35,950 nt of DNA from a virus. Positions 27,376-35,950 of this stretch are shown piece after piece; the first letter of the stretch is position 1, and each line of letters opens with the position of its first letter. The notes beneath the pieces are model-generated. The model was not told the DNA's origin. It ran no database searches and saw only the letters and a program-made list of their open reading frames with translations. The translations under genes were made by a program, and so were the position numbers. Location of the stretch: positions 1-35,950 of the IMG/VR virus record IMGVR_UViG_3300018481_000047; one strand, written 5' to 3'.

Positions 27376-28305
27376 GTGGCCAACCGCTGGCTCGCGCAGA
27401 CGCTCCTCGACTCGGTGAAGCGGCGGGGGTTGATTCCCACCGCGGACGAGACGTTCGCCGCGGCGGACCTCTACCAGCTCCTGGACGAGGAAACCCGCGG
27501 CTACATCCTCCCGCTCCTGCGCGAGGTGCATGAGGAGTTCCTCCACGTCCGCCACGACCAAGCGCTGGTGGCGAGCCAGTCGGAATACCCGCTCCCCGCC
27601 CGCTGCGCCGCGGAGGCGCTCAAGATGGTCTGCCTCGACGCGGACGGCTCCGGCGTCTTCACCCCGCTGGCCCGGGTGGAGCCGGAGCGGGCCAACCGCC
27701 GCACCTCCGAGCTCTCTGGCGGAGTCGTCTGCTACTACCTCGAGGATGACGCGGTGGTGCTGGTGCCTGCCCCTGCGGCGGGCGTGAGCGGCTCCCTGCG
27801 TTTCGTCTACCTCAACCGGCCCAACCTCCCGGTGGTGGGCACCGCGGCGGCGGAGGTGACGGCGATCGACACCGGCACCCGCGCGGTGACGTGCCGGCTG
27901 GCGGACCAGTCGAGCGCCACCGTCCCCGCCACCTTCACGAGCTCGGAGACCTACGACCTCATCAAAGGGACGCCCGGCTTTCGCTCCCTGGGTGTCGACC
28001 TCGCGGCCACGGTGGCCAGCAACGTCCTCACCTTCACCGCGACGCTCCCGAGCTCGCTCGCGGTGGGGGACTTCGTCGCCCTGGCCGGGCAGTCCCCGGT
28101 GGTGCAGCTGCCCGCGGAGATGCACCCGCTCCTCTCGCAGCGGGTCGCCTTCGTGGTGCTCGATGCCATCAGCCCAAGAGAGAGCGCCAAGGCAGAGCTG
28201 ACGCTGGAGAAGATGGAGCTGAAGTTTCGCTCCCTCTTCGAGAACAGGACCGAGGCCCAGCCCCGGTACGCCCACAACTTCCACGCGGTGGGGTGGAAGC
28301 GATGA
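27376..28305 (+). CDS. Putative head-tail adaptor (309 aa)
   Basis: GTG 27376 has GAGGGG upstream. The N-terminal 60 residues are helical (WLAQTLLDSVKRRGLIPTAD, LREVHEEFLHVRHD). Then a beta domain (VFTPLARVEPERANRR, VVCYYLEDDAVVLVPAPAAG) is interrupted by a Thr/Ala-rich insertion. The end is helical with QLPAEMHPLLSQRVAFVVLD and KMELKFRSLFENRTE. Podoviruses place a ring-forming adaptor (P22 gp4, T7 gp11) directly before the nozzle gene, as here. The call rests on order and fold impression. Confidence 0.6.
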   Translation: MANRWLAQTLLDSVKRRGLIPTADETFAAADLYQLLDEETRGYILPLLREVHEEFLHVRHDQALVASQSEYPLPARCAAEALKMVCLDADGSGVFTPLARVEPERANRRTSELSGGVVCYYLEDDAVVLVPAPAAGVSGSLRFVYLNRPNLPVVGTAAAEVTAIDTGTRAVTCRLADQSSATVPATFTSSETYDLIKGTPGFRSLGVDLAATVASNVLTFTATLPSSLAVGDFVALAGQSPVVQLPAEMHPLLSQRVAFVVLDAISPRESAKAELTLEKMELKFRSLFENRTEAQPRYAHNFHAVGWKR

Positions 28306-30989
28306 GCGTCCTCTCCATCCGCAAGGCCGCAGGCCTGCACACGACCGCGAACAACCTGGACAGCGTCCCCGAGGGCGCGCTGGCCAAGGCGGACAACTGC
28401 GTCATCCGCAGCCTGGACACCATCGAGAGCAGGCGAGGCCAGAAGGTAGCCACGAGCTACGTCTACGCCGCGGGCCTCGCTGGGGACCTGTTCACCAACC
28501 TGTACTTCTACGGCGGGGGAATTCTCGCCCGGGCAGCCGGGGGTGCAGTGGCGCGCGATACCGGCTCCGCCTGGACCGCGTACACGGGCAGCGCGACCAG
28601 CGCGAGCTCCTACCGACTGAAGGCGGCGGAGAGCGCCGGGCGCCTCTACTTTGCGGCCTCCACCGGGGTGAAGCGCCTCAACAGCCTGACGTCCACTGCG
28701 CTTCAGGTTGCGGGCGTGGGACCCCTTACGGTCGACTGGGAGAACAGCCTCGTCATCGCTGCCTCCAACGGCTTCTTCGCGGTGAATCGCGCGGTGGCCT
28801 ACTCCGCGCTCCGGGCGCGGCGTGACCCTGCGAACAAGGAGATTGTCGGCCCACCCGCCTCCCGGCTCATCCTCACCAACCCGGCCTCCGCGACGGTGGC
28901 CATCGGGAGCCTCTCGCGCACCGGCACCACCGTCACCGCGACCACCAGCGCCGCGCACGGGTTCATGGCGGGCCAGGTGGTGGTGCTCTCTCCCGGGGAG
29001 GCCGACTTCGCCGCCGGTAACAAGACCATCACCAGCGTCACCTCCACGACCTTCACGTACACGGAAGCAGGCAGCGCCACCACGTCGACGGTGGAGCACG
29101 CCTTCAGCATCGGCACCGCCTACGTCCGCCTCACCGTCTACGTCGACAGCGAGGCCGCGGCGGGAGACATCCTCCGCGTCTACCGCTCGAAGCAGAGCGC
29201 CACCGCGGCGGACCCGCCCTCCGACGAGTTGGGCCTGGTCTACGAGACGCTCCTCACCTCGAGTCACATCACTGCGGGCTATGTGCAGTTCGCCGACGTC
29301 TGCCCGGACGACTTCATCGGAGACCCCGCCTACTTCTCTCCCTCGCAGGAGGGGGAGCTGGGCGCCAACAACGAGCCGCCCCTCTGCGATGACCTCGCCT
29401 CCTTCGATGACTGCCTCTGGTTCGGCAACGTCGAAGAGCGCAGCTCGCTCACGCTGAGTCTCCTCGCGGTGGGCGGAAGCGCGGGCATCACCACCGGAGA
29501 CATCCTCCACCTGAGGCCGGACGGCGGCACCGCCATCGACCTCACCGCCGGAACCCACTTCACCGTCTGGAACACCGGAGACCCCTTCACCGACGTGGAG
29601 CGCACCGCGCAGTCCATCGTCTCCGGCATCGTCGCCAACGTCGGGAACACCCTCATCCGCGCCGAATACCTCTCCGGCTTCGACACTCAGCCGGGCGTCA
29701 TTCGCATCACCCACGAGCAACCCAACGCCTCCAGTTACATCACCGTCTGGATTTCAGCCCATGGTGCGGCCTTCAACCCGGTGCTGCCCACGAGCGAGGG
29801 CGACGTCCGCTCCTACGGCTACGCCCGCCCCAACCGGGTGATGCACAGCAAGCGGGGGCAGCCGGACGCCGTGCCGGCGGCCAACTTCATCGACGTGGGC
29901 GAGGAGGGCGACGCCATCCTTCGCATCATCCCGCTTGGCGACAAGCTGATGGTGCTGAAGCAGCGCAGCGTCTGGGCCATCACCGGCCCTCTGCCCGGTG
30001 GCAGCTGCTTCCGGGTGGGCGGAGCGCTGGAGACGCTCGCCCCAGACAGCGCGGCGGTGCTCCAGGACCGGCTCTACGTCCTCACCACCCAGGGCGTGGT
30101 GGCCATCTCTGAGGCCGGCTTCTCCTTCGTCGGCCTGCCCATCGAGCTCGACATCACCAGCCTCTACGGCTCGACCACGCTGTCCTACGTGAAGACCCTC
30201 GGCTACGGCTTCGCCTACGAGAGCGAGCGCTCCTACTTCCTCGGGCTCCCCTCCGCCGCCGGAGACACCGCCTGCACGCAGTGGTTCGTCTTCTGCGTGC
30301 TCACCGGAGCCTGGACCCGATGGCCCATCACTCGCCTCGCGGGCGGGGTGAACCCTGCGACCGACCTGCTCTACATGGTCGAGCCCACCTACAACCGCCT
30401 CTTCGTCGAGAAGAAGTCGTTTGCCGCGACCGACTACTCCGACGCGGAGACGGCCTTCACCATCTCCTCCATCACCAGCACCGCCCTGGTCTCGGTCGGG
30501 CACTCCGCCGTCATCGGCGACGTCGTTGTCCAGGGCAGCGCATCGAGCATCGTCACCGCCACCACCTCCACCACCATCACGCTGCAAAGCCTGAGCGGCT
30601 TCACCACCGGTTCTGCCACCCTCCACGTCGCCATCAGCTGCGAGGTCCGCTGGCAGAGCCTGCACATGGACGCGCCCGCGCAGCTCAAGCACCTCCAGCA
30701 TCTCAAGGTGTTCTTCCGACACCTCGCCTTCCGCCTGGCCACGCTGACCGTCGCCACCGAGCAAGTGACGACGGGGGCGATCGCCAAGAGCTTCTCCCGC
30801 TCCGGCTACACCCTCGCCTTCACCGGCTCCCTCGGACCTCGCAACGAGCAAGCGCTCATCCCTCTCGAGCACGGGCGGGCCGCGTACTTCGATGTGACGT
30901 TCGCCATCCGCGAGGCCCGCGCCCGCTGGAAGCTCCAGGGGCTGGAGGCCAAGTTCGAGGCCACCACGGAGAAGGAGCCGCGCACATGA
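28302..30989 (+). CDS. Tail nozzle protein, T7 gp12 / P22 gp10-like (895 aa)
   Basis: ATG 28302 overlaps the previous stop. The start, AAGLHTTANNLDSVPEGALA followed by DNCVIRSLDTIESRRG, is typical of podoviral nozzle or hub proteins that begin by listing virion residues around an N-D-x-x-P-x-G-A-L motif. The rest is beta-propeller-like: ILRIIPLGDKLMVLKQRSVW, ALETLAPDSAAVLQDRLYVL, GVVAISEAGF, FVFCVLTGAWTRWPI. An insertion (about 190-260) and another near 710-770 carry Thr/Ser-rich Ig-like repeats. The C-terminus is a beta sandwich. It would close the tail tube and anchor fibres. Confidence 0.8.
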   Translation: MSVLSIRKAAGLHTTANNLDSVPEGALAKADNCVIRSLDTIESRRGQKVATSYVYAAGLAGDLFTNLYFYGGGILARAAGGAVARDTGSAWTAYTGSATSASSYRLKAAESAGRLYFAASTGVKRLNSLTSTALQVAGVGPLTVDWENSLVIAASNGFFAVNRAVAYSALRARRDPANKEIVGPPASRLILTNPASATVAIGSLSRTGTTVTATTSAAHGFMAGQVVVLSPGEADFAAGNKTITSVTSTTFTYTEAGSATTSTVEHAFSIGTAYVRLTVYVDSEAAAGDILRVYRSKQSATAADPPSDELGLVYETLLTSSHITAGYVQFADVCPDDFIGDPAYFSPSQEGELGANNEPPLCDDLASFDDCLWFGNVEERSSLTLSLLAVGGSAGITTGDILHLRPDGGTAIDLTAGTHFTVWNTGDPFTDVERTAQSIVSGIVANVGNTLIRAEYLSGFDTQPGVIRITHEQPNASSYITVWISAHGAAFNPVLPTSEGDVRSYGYARPNRVMHSKRGQPDAVPAANFIDVGEEGDAILRIIPLGDKLMVLKQRSVWAITGPLPGGSCFRVGGALETLAPDSAAVLQDRLYVLTTQGVVAISEAGFSFVGLPIELDITSLYGSTTLSYVKTLGYGFAYESERSYFLGLPSAAGDTACTQWFVFCVLTGAWTRWPITRLAGGVNPATDLLYMVEPTYNRLFVEKKSFAATDYSDAETAFTISSITSTALVSVGHSAVIGDVVVQGSASSIVTATTSTTITLQSLSGFTTGSATLHVAISCEVRWQSLHMDAPAQLKHLQHLKVFFRHLAFRLATLTVATEQVTTGAIAKSFSRSGYTLAFTGSLGPRNEQALIPLEHGRAAYFDVTFAIREARARWKLQGLEAKFEATTEKEPRT

Positions 30990-31408
30990 GCCGCCTCCGT
31001 CGCCTCTCGGTGGGGGACTTCCCGGGCGCTCCGCCGTGGTTCGGGCGCCTGGTTTCGACCCTGAACCAGATTCTCACCGACATCGCCACCGACAAGGAGC
31101 CCGCCAGCAGCGTGGCGGTAGGGCGCAACGCCGGCACGGCGCTGTGCCGCTACGTCGACCTGGCATTCCACGCCCCGGAGAACATCGAGGACGCCTTCCC
31201 GCTCTACCTCCAGCACGACCTGCCGGTGCCCCCGCGTGAGGTCCGCGTCTCACACACCACGGACCTCACCAACGCAGCCAACGTGAACGTCTCCGCGGTC
31301 CAACCGACCTGGGACCCCGCGGCGGACGGGAAGCGGGTGGCCATCCGCCACATCTCCGGCCTCATCTCCAATCACAAGTACGTGCTCACCTTCGCGGTGC
31401 AGGCATGA
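30986..31408 (+). CDS. Small tail-associated protein (140 aa)
   Basis: ATG 30986 overlaps the nozzle frame by 4 bases. The sequence SVGDFPGAPPWFGRLVSTLN at the start and RVSHTTDLTNAANVNVSAVQ later suggest a short helix followed by a beta domain. Many podoviruses carry such a small gene between nozzle and fibre, probably a fibre adaptor or virion-surface protein. No specific family is recognised. Confidence 0.55.
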   Translation: MSRLRRLSVGDFPGAPPWFGRLVSTLNQILTDIATDKEPASSVAVGRNAGTALCRYVDLAFHAPENIEDAFPLYLQHDLPVPPREVRVSHTTDLTNAANVNVSAVQPTWDPAADGKRVAIRHISGLISNHKYVLTFAVQA

Positions 31409-33870
31409 GAGCCATCCCTCCGCCGCCCCCTGAGACGCATCGCAAGTGGGCCTTCTGGCCGGTGCTGGCCTTCGCCCTCGTCATCTGGGCCGGCTTCTGC
31501 GGCTTCGTCGCTCGCGCGGACTTCCGCGTCTTCCAGACGGGCGCGGACGCCGGCATCGCGCAGGGAATCGACTGCTACAACGCCACGTGCTCGCGCACGG
31601 GCTCGCTCCTGACGATGACGGGCGGCGGCGGCGGGCAGTGGGTCCAGGTCGACGGTGGGCTCCACCACGGCGCGGCCGTCAGCATCGACGCAGGCCTCTT
31701 CGCGCGCAGCCTCACCACCAGCGGGAGCCTGCGGGCTGGGTCTGCCTGGTTCAACGGCGCGGTCGCGATCGACGCAGGCCTGACCGTCATCGGCAACACG
31801 GGCGTGCAGGGGAATGGCGTCATCACCGGGAGCCTCATCACCGGCCCGTCCTGGCACAACGGGACGCTTGGAGTCGACGCGGGCGTGGTCATCCTCCACA
31901 CCGCCACCAACTTCCCGCTCCAGGTGACGAGCGTCGCGGCCGGGCAGGACGGCATCCTCTCCCTGCACTCGTCCTCGGCCACCGGCTTCAACACCATCCG
32001 CTTCAACAACTCGAGCGACGTCACCAAAATGTCGTTCGGCTACGGCGGAGCCTCCACCGCCTCGCCTTACACCTCGTCGCCCTATCTCTTCACCAGCGCG
32101 AGCGAAACGTTCAAGTGGATCAACGCCAACAACGTCCATGGGACCTGGGCGGGCTCCACCGGGAACCTCGTTTGGGATACGCCCACTTTCGCGGTCGACG
32201 CAGCCAACAACCGCGTCGGCGTGGGCACCGTCTCGCCCGCGGTCGCCTTCGACGTCCTCAACTCAACGAGCGGCTCCGCGATGAAGGTGCGATCCTCGAG
32301 CACGAGCGCCTTCTCCACCATCTTCTTCGCCGACTCGTCCGACGCCACCGCGATGAGCTTCGGACACGGCAACAGCGCCACGTCCTCGCCCTACACCTCG
32401 CGGGCGTACCTCTTCACCGCGGCCTCGAAGGACTTCAGATTCGTCAACAACGGGAACGTCCACGGCGAATGGACCAGCAACGGGAACCTGGCTTGGGACA
32501 CCGACGTCCTCTACGTCGACGCGGCCAACAACCGCATTGGAGTGAACGACGCCACTCCGAGCGTCGCGCTGGATGTGACCGGGGCGATCTCCTCCAGCTC
32601 CACCATCACGGGAGTGACCGGGACGTTCACGGGCGCGCTCTCCGGAAACGGCTTCACCTCGGGCAACGCGTACATCAACGGCTCGCTGGGGGTGGACGCT
32701 GGGGTCACTGTCGCTGGTGCCCTCAACGTCGTGGGGGCGATCGCCACCAACTCCACGCTCGCTTGCAACGGCAACGCGACGCTGGGTGATGCGTCTGGAG
32801 ACACACTCACCATCGCGGGCACCGCTGTCAGCGCGACCAACGGCCTGGTCATCACGTCCGCCGGTGCCGGCATCGGGGTCGACATCGCCGCGGGCGGCTC
32901 GGGCACCATCGGCCTCCGAGGCACCGGCAACGGCTCCAGCGTGGGCGTGCGCGGGGTGGGAGGCGCCTCGGGCCCAGGCTGCTCCTGTGCGGCGGGTTCC
33001 ACCTCGGGCCAGGGCATCGTGGCCACCGCCTCCTCCGGCTCTGCCAGCGCGGGCGTGCTCGCGACCGGCGGCGGAACGAACGGCCGCGGCGTGGACGGCA
33101 CGGGCGGCGGGACCTCGGGCGTGGGCGTCTTCGGGACGGGCGCGAGCACCTCCGGCACCGGCACCCACGGGCAGGGCGGCGGCTCGGGCTCTGGCGTGCG
33201 AGGCATCGGCGGAGCCACCGGCATCGGCGGCAACTTCACGGGAGGCGCCACCTCCGGCATCGGGGTGGTGGGCACCGGCACCAACGTCTCCGCGGGCGTG
33301 CGCGGCGTGGGCGGGAGCAGCGGAGGGCGAGGCGGGGAGTTCGTCGGGAGCGCGAATGGCGATGGCCTCTCCGTCTCCGTCGACACCGGGAGCACCGGCA
33401 AGGCCATCAACATGGATTCGACCAACGGCACCGGCTACGCCTTCTACGCCATCGCGGACCAGAGCTCGCCCGTCTCCGCGGTGGGCCGGTTCGCCACGCA
33501 GGACACCGACCCGAGCGTGGCCGTGAATGGTGACTTCTACGTCTACAGCGGGAACGAGTCGTTCCGGGTCTACACGCGCAGCGCCTGGCGCGAACTCCAG
33601 GTCCTCGGGAAGGACTCCACCGACAACAGCGGAAGTCCCGGCGCGACCACCATCAACAAGCCTAACGGCCGCTTCGCCGTTGCGATTGCGGCGACCTCGG
33701 TGGTGGTGACCAACTCCTACGTCGCGGCGGCCTCGCAGGTGATGGTGACGCCGATGGACCTCGATGCAACCTGCACCCTCTACAAGGTCGTTCCGGCGGC
33801 TGGCTCCTTCACGCTGACCGTCAACGCGGCGTGCACCGCAGCCACGAAGTTCATGTTTTCGGTGGAGTGA
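31405..33870 (+). CDS. Tail fibre-like protein with N-terminal membrane segment (821 aa)
   Basis: ATG 31405 overlaps the previous stop. After a Pro-rich start, residues 15-36 (WAFWPVLAFALVIWAGFCGF) form a hydrophobic segment, odd for a fibre. The body has repeats with (D)AANNR-(V/I)-G-V...PSVA-x-DV and beta-helix units. Residues about 495-660 are Gly-rich units of the type G-x-GV-x-G-x-GG-x-SG (VGVRGVGGASG, RGVDGTGGGTSGVGV), probably a thin fibrous shaft. The end (SGNESFRVYTRSAWRELQVL) resembles C-terminal fibre domains. It likely binds the host surface. There is no chaperone or peptidase motif. Confidence 0.7.
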   Translation: MRAIPPPPPETHRKWAFWPVLAFALVIWAGFCGFVARADFRVFQTGADAGIAQGIDCYNATCSRTGSLLTMTGGGGGQWVQVDGGLHHGAAVSIDAGLFARSLTTSGSLRAGSAWFNGAVAIDAGLTVIGNTGVQGNGVITGSLITGPSWHNGTLGVDAGVVILHTATNFPLQVTSVAAGQDGILSLHSSSATGFNTIRFNNSSDVTKMSFGYGGASTASPYTSSPYLFTSASETFKWINANNVHGTWAGSTGNLVWDTPTFAVDAANNRVGVGTVSPAVAFDVLNSTSGSAMKVRSSSTSAFSTIFFADSSDATAMSFGHGNSATSSPYTSRAYLFTAASKDFRFVNNGNVHGEWTSNGNLAWDTDVLYVDAANNRIGVNDATPSVALDVTGAISSSSTITGVTGTFTGALSGNGFTSGNAYINGSLGVDAGVTVAGALNVVGAIATNSTLACNGNATLGDASGDTLTIAGTAVSATNGLVITSAGAGIGVDIAAGGSGTIGLRGTGNGSSVGVRGVGGASGPGCSCAAGSTSGQGIVATASSGSASAGVLATGGGTNGRGVDGTGGGTSGVGVFGTGASTSGTGTHGQGGGSGSGVRGIGGATGIGGNFTGGATSGIGVVGTGTNVSAGVRGVGGSSGGRGGEFVGSANGDGLSVSVDTGSTGKAINMDSTNGTGYAFYAIADQSSPVSAVGRFATQDTDPSVAVNGDFYVYSGNESFRVYTRSAWRELQVLGKDSTDNSGSPGATTINKPNGRFAVAIAATSVVVTNSYVAAASQVMVTPMDLDATCTLYKVVPAAGSFTLTVNAACTAATKFMFSVE

Positions 33871-33874
33871 CCCA

Positions 33875-35182
33875 ATGAAGAAGCGCCGCGAAGACATCGA
33901 GACGCCAGAGGTCGAGCCACCGATTCACCGGCTACCGCCCTCCACGCCCAGACCTCGCCCGGTGGGGACGGGCACCACCGCGGCGGACCCGCTCACCACC
34001 CAGATTGAGCAGTGGATGGCGGGCATGCAGGGCTCGCAGGGGACGCAGGCGTCTCCCACGGGGGCGACGCTCACCCCGCCGCCAGCTGACCCGGACGTAG
34101 ATGAGACGGTGCTTCCTCCGGGTCCGGCTCCAGTGGGGAGCGATGCGCCTCCTGTGGCTGGCTCGCAGCACATCAACTTCGGCTACCTCTACGGCCTCAA
34201 CCAGGACAAGGCCGGCGCCCAGGCGAAGCGGCTGGCGGCGGAGGCGCAGCGGCGAGCTCGCAAGGCCAAGGGCGACGTCCAGGCCGCGGCGGGGACGTTC
34301 AACCGGGACCTCCTCGCGGGGAGCGGGGCTGGCTACAACGGGGAGTACATTCCCACGAGCCAGCCCACCACCACCCGCTACAACGCGGACGGCACCGCCA
34401 GCGTCAAGCAGGGCCTCGCCGGCTCACCCCAGAAGAGCGGGAGCGGGCTGCCCGCGGGGGCCATCACCCAGACGGAGGCCCTGGCTCGCTCCCAGCAGAA
34501 GTACACCGGGCCGGATGGGCTCGCCGACTACGGGAGTCTCCTCGAGGGCGCCACCAAGGCCCAGAGCTTCGCCGAAGGCCTCGGGGGCGACAGTGCCGCG
34601 CTCCAGGGCACGCTCGCCGACTGGCTGGGAAACCTCGGGGGCTACGGGGTGAACCCGGCAGGGACGAGCGTCAAGGGCCGCTGGACGGGGGCCCTCCTGG
34701 GGGCGGCGGGGGGCGATGAGTTCCGCGAGCTCGCCAAGCGCTACGGCTCGCTGGTGGAGGACACCCAGGCGACGCAGGCGGACGCGGAGGCGCGAGCCAA
34801 GGCGGCGGGCATCAAGACCGAGGAGGACGCCAAGCTCTACGACACCGCGCTGGGCGACTACCTGGGCACACAGAAGGCGCTCGACGCGAGGGCAGCGGAG
34901 GGGAGTCGCGCGCCTGCGCCGAAGGCGACCAAGCCCACCTACGAGGAGTTCCAGGGGCAGAGCAGGAAGACGCCGTTGGGTGCCATCATCAACGGCGCGG
35001 ACGGTGACGACCAGGTGCGCACGCTGCCCAAGGATGTCTACGACGAGCTCACCCCGGAGGAGTTCGAGGCCCTCCGGAAGATGTCGCCGGGGGACTTCGA
35101 GAAGTGGTGGGAGGTCCGGCTGGCGGAGCGCGAGCGCTGGGGCCCCCGGAGCACCTGGAAGCACCGAAAGGCGGTGTCGTGA
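33875..35182 (+). CDS. Putative internal virion / ejection protein (435 aa)
   Basis: The gene begins ATG 33875 after GGAGTGACCCA. The N-terminal 90 residues are Pro/Thr-rich and disordered; then a helical region (DKAGAQAKRLAAEAQRRARK) and Gly-rich loops. The C-terminus (LTPEEFEALRKMSPGDFEKW then WEVRLAERERW) is helical. It precedes three further genes of the same style up to the endolysin. No catalytic motif is seen. An ejection role is inferred from position. Confidence 0.6.
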   Translation: MKKRREDIETPEVEPPIHRLPPSTPRPRPVGTGTTAADPLTTQIEQWMAGMQGSQGTQASPTGATLTPPPADPDVDETVLPPGPAPVGSDAPPVAGSQHINFGYLYGLNQDKAGAQAKRLAAEAQRRARKAKGDVQAAAGTFNRDLLAGSGAGYNGEYIPTSQPTTTRYNADGTASVKQGLAGSPQKSGSGLPAGAITQTEALARSQQKYTGPDGLADYGSLLEGATKAQSFAEGLGGDSAALQGTLADWLGNLGGYGVNPAGTSVKGRWTGALLGAAGGDEFRELAKRYGSLVEDTQATQADAEARAKAAGIKTEEDAKLYDTALGDYLGTQKALDARAAEGSRAPAPKATKPTYEEFQGQSRKTPLGAIINGADGDDQVRTLPKDVYDELTPEEFEALRKMSPGDFEKWWEVRLAERERWGPRSTWKHRKAVS

Positions 35183-35950
35183 TGGAGTGGCTTGCGGCCC
35201 TCGGGCCTCTCTTGCAGCTGGCGGGCTCTGGTGCAGGCGCCATCCTCTCCGGCAAGGACGAGGAGGCGGCCCGCGCCTACCTCCTGCGGCTCCTGGACGA
35301 GTCGGAGTCGATGGGGGTGCCGGAGCTGGAGCGCCTCAACCCCCAGCAGCTGGGGCGCAGCGCCGCGGGGGACATCTCCGCTGACCCCGAGCTCGTGGCC
35401 GCGCAGCGGCTCGCGCTGGCGATGCTGGCGGACGTCACCGACGACGGCATCACCGCGGCGGACAGGGCGGAGATGGCCCGGCTGGGGAACGAGTCCTCTC
35501 GCATCGCCCGCGCCAACCAGGCCGGCATCAGGGACCAGCTCGCCGCGCGGGGGATGCAGGGGTCCGGCATCTCCTACGCCCTCCAGCAACAGGCCGGACA
35601 GGACGCGACCCAGCGGGCCTCCCAGGGGGCGCTGGACCTGAACGCCCAGGCGATGCGCCAGCGCCTCCAGGCGGTGCGGGACACTGGCTCCCTCGCCGGC
35701 CAGATGCGCGGCCAGGACTACGAGGAGCGGGCGCGGTCAGCGGCGGCCCGGGACGAGGTGGAGCGCTTCAACGCGGCGGCCCGGGAGCGGTCCAACGCCT
35801 ACAACGCGAGCTTGCCAGCGCAACGTTTCGACATGTCGCAATCGCGCACTCGCGGCATCTCCGATGCGCTCGCGATGCTCTCCGGGCAGAGCAGCCAGGC
35901 CGCGCAGCGCACCCGCGAGCTCGGGGCGGGCCTGGGCCGGGCGGGCAGCG
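35182..35950 (+). CDS. Ejection-type virion protein, N-terminal part (continues at 1-228)
   Basis: ATG 35182 overlaps the preceding stop (TGATG). It starts MEWLAALGPLLQLAGSGAGA, a hydrophobic Gly/Ala-rich segment that may insert in a membrane. It continues with helical, Ala/Gln/Arg-rich sequence (LAARGMQGSGISYALQQQAG). At 35833 the same frame enters the repeated 118 bases, so on the circle it runs on to 228, 292 aa in all. The short hydrophobic start and helical body fit the smallest podoviral ejection protein (compare T7 gp14 or P22 gp7 in size), by analogy only. Confidence 0.75.
   Translation, partial: MEWLAALGPLLQLAGSGAGAILSGKDEEAARAYLLRLLDESESMGVPELERLNPQQLGRSAAGDISADPELVAAQRLALAMLADVTDDGITAADRAEMARLGNESSRIARANQAGIRDQLAARGMQGSGISYALQQQAGQDATQRASQGALDLNAQAMRQRLQAVRDTGSLAGQMRGQDYEERARSAAARDEVERFNAAARERSNAYNASLPAQRFDMSQSRTRGISDALAMLSGQSSQAAQRTRELGAGLGRAGS
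35833..35950. repeat. Terminal direct overlap, right copy
   Basis: The sequence is identical to 1-118. The repeat begins in mid-gene at an internal ATG, which argues against a genuine terminal repeat of the packaged DNA and for circular closure of the assembly. Confidence 0.95.

Noticed and set aside
1-35950. Integrase, attachment site, tRNA genes, C1-type repressor
   Set aside because: I looked for their motifs and saw none; small divergent versions cannot be excluded without profile searches.

Overview
The window is essentially one complete, circularly closing genome of a small tailed phage. The first 118 bases (1-118) recur exactly as the last 118 (35833-35950), and one reading frame runs through the join, so the sequence reads as a circle of 35,832 bp opened inside a virion-protein gene. 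The gene set (HK97-fold coat, large P22-type portal, tail nozzle, no tape measure, sheath or tube) indicates a short-tailed podovirus-like virion. Composition is high-GC (about 70% in typical coding lines), and genes are packed with 1-4 nt stop/start overlaps. A high-GC Gram-negative host, perhaps a myxobacterium or other proteobacterium, is plausible, but nothing in the sequence fixes it.

Layout. (1) The late plus-strand block runs from 17885 through the join to 4771: small terminase candidate, large terminase, portal, zinc-ribbon protein, scaffold-like protein, coat, repeat-rich structural protein, small connector genes, head-tail adaptor candidate, tail nozzle, fibre with an N-terminal membrane segment, three or four large ejection-type proteins, NlpC/P60 endolysin, holin and a 67-aa protein. 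(2) A small minus-strand gene (4761-4976) and an HNH endonuclease gene (5287-5772) follow. (3) The minus-strand early operon runs 11178 to 5775: RecT-like annealase, five small proteins, RecB/Cas4-like PD-(D/E)XK exonuclease, a zinc-knuckle plus ribbon-helix-helix protein, then six small genes behind their own promoter. (4) A 450-bp divergent control region (11179-11635) holds two dyads. (5) The plus-strand replication operon runs 11636-15572. It starts with a winged-helix-type initiator candidate whose gene carries an origin-like array of five GTCCC direct repeats, an AT-rich tract and a 16-bp tetranucleotide inverted repeat. A RusA-like protein with two zinc ribbons lies downstream in atypically low-GC DNA. 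(6) A minus-strand partition operon (16712 to 15569) encodes ParA and a ribbon-helix-helix partner. (7) A short plus-strand operon (16830-17842) leads into the terminase genes.

How it fits together. RecT plus exonuclease form a Red-like recombination pair. The initiator and its internal iterons form a lambda-O-like replication unit. ParA plus a small DNA-binding partner, with no recognisable integrase, suggest the prophage may persist as a plasmid (phage-plasmid). A degenerate motif, ATTGCGCCAT, recurs next to parA, before the small terminase gene, around the scaffold start and in the ejection gene; it is a candidate partition centromere or global operator. At least a dozen of the early and middle proteins are under 110 aa and carry paired cysteines.
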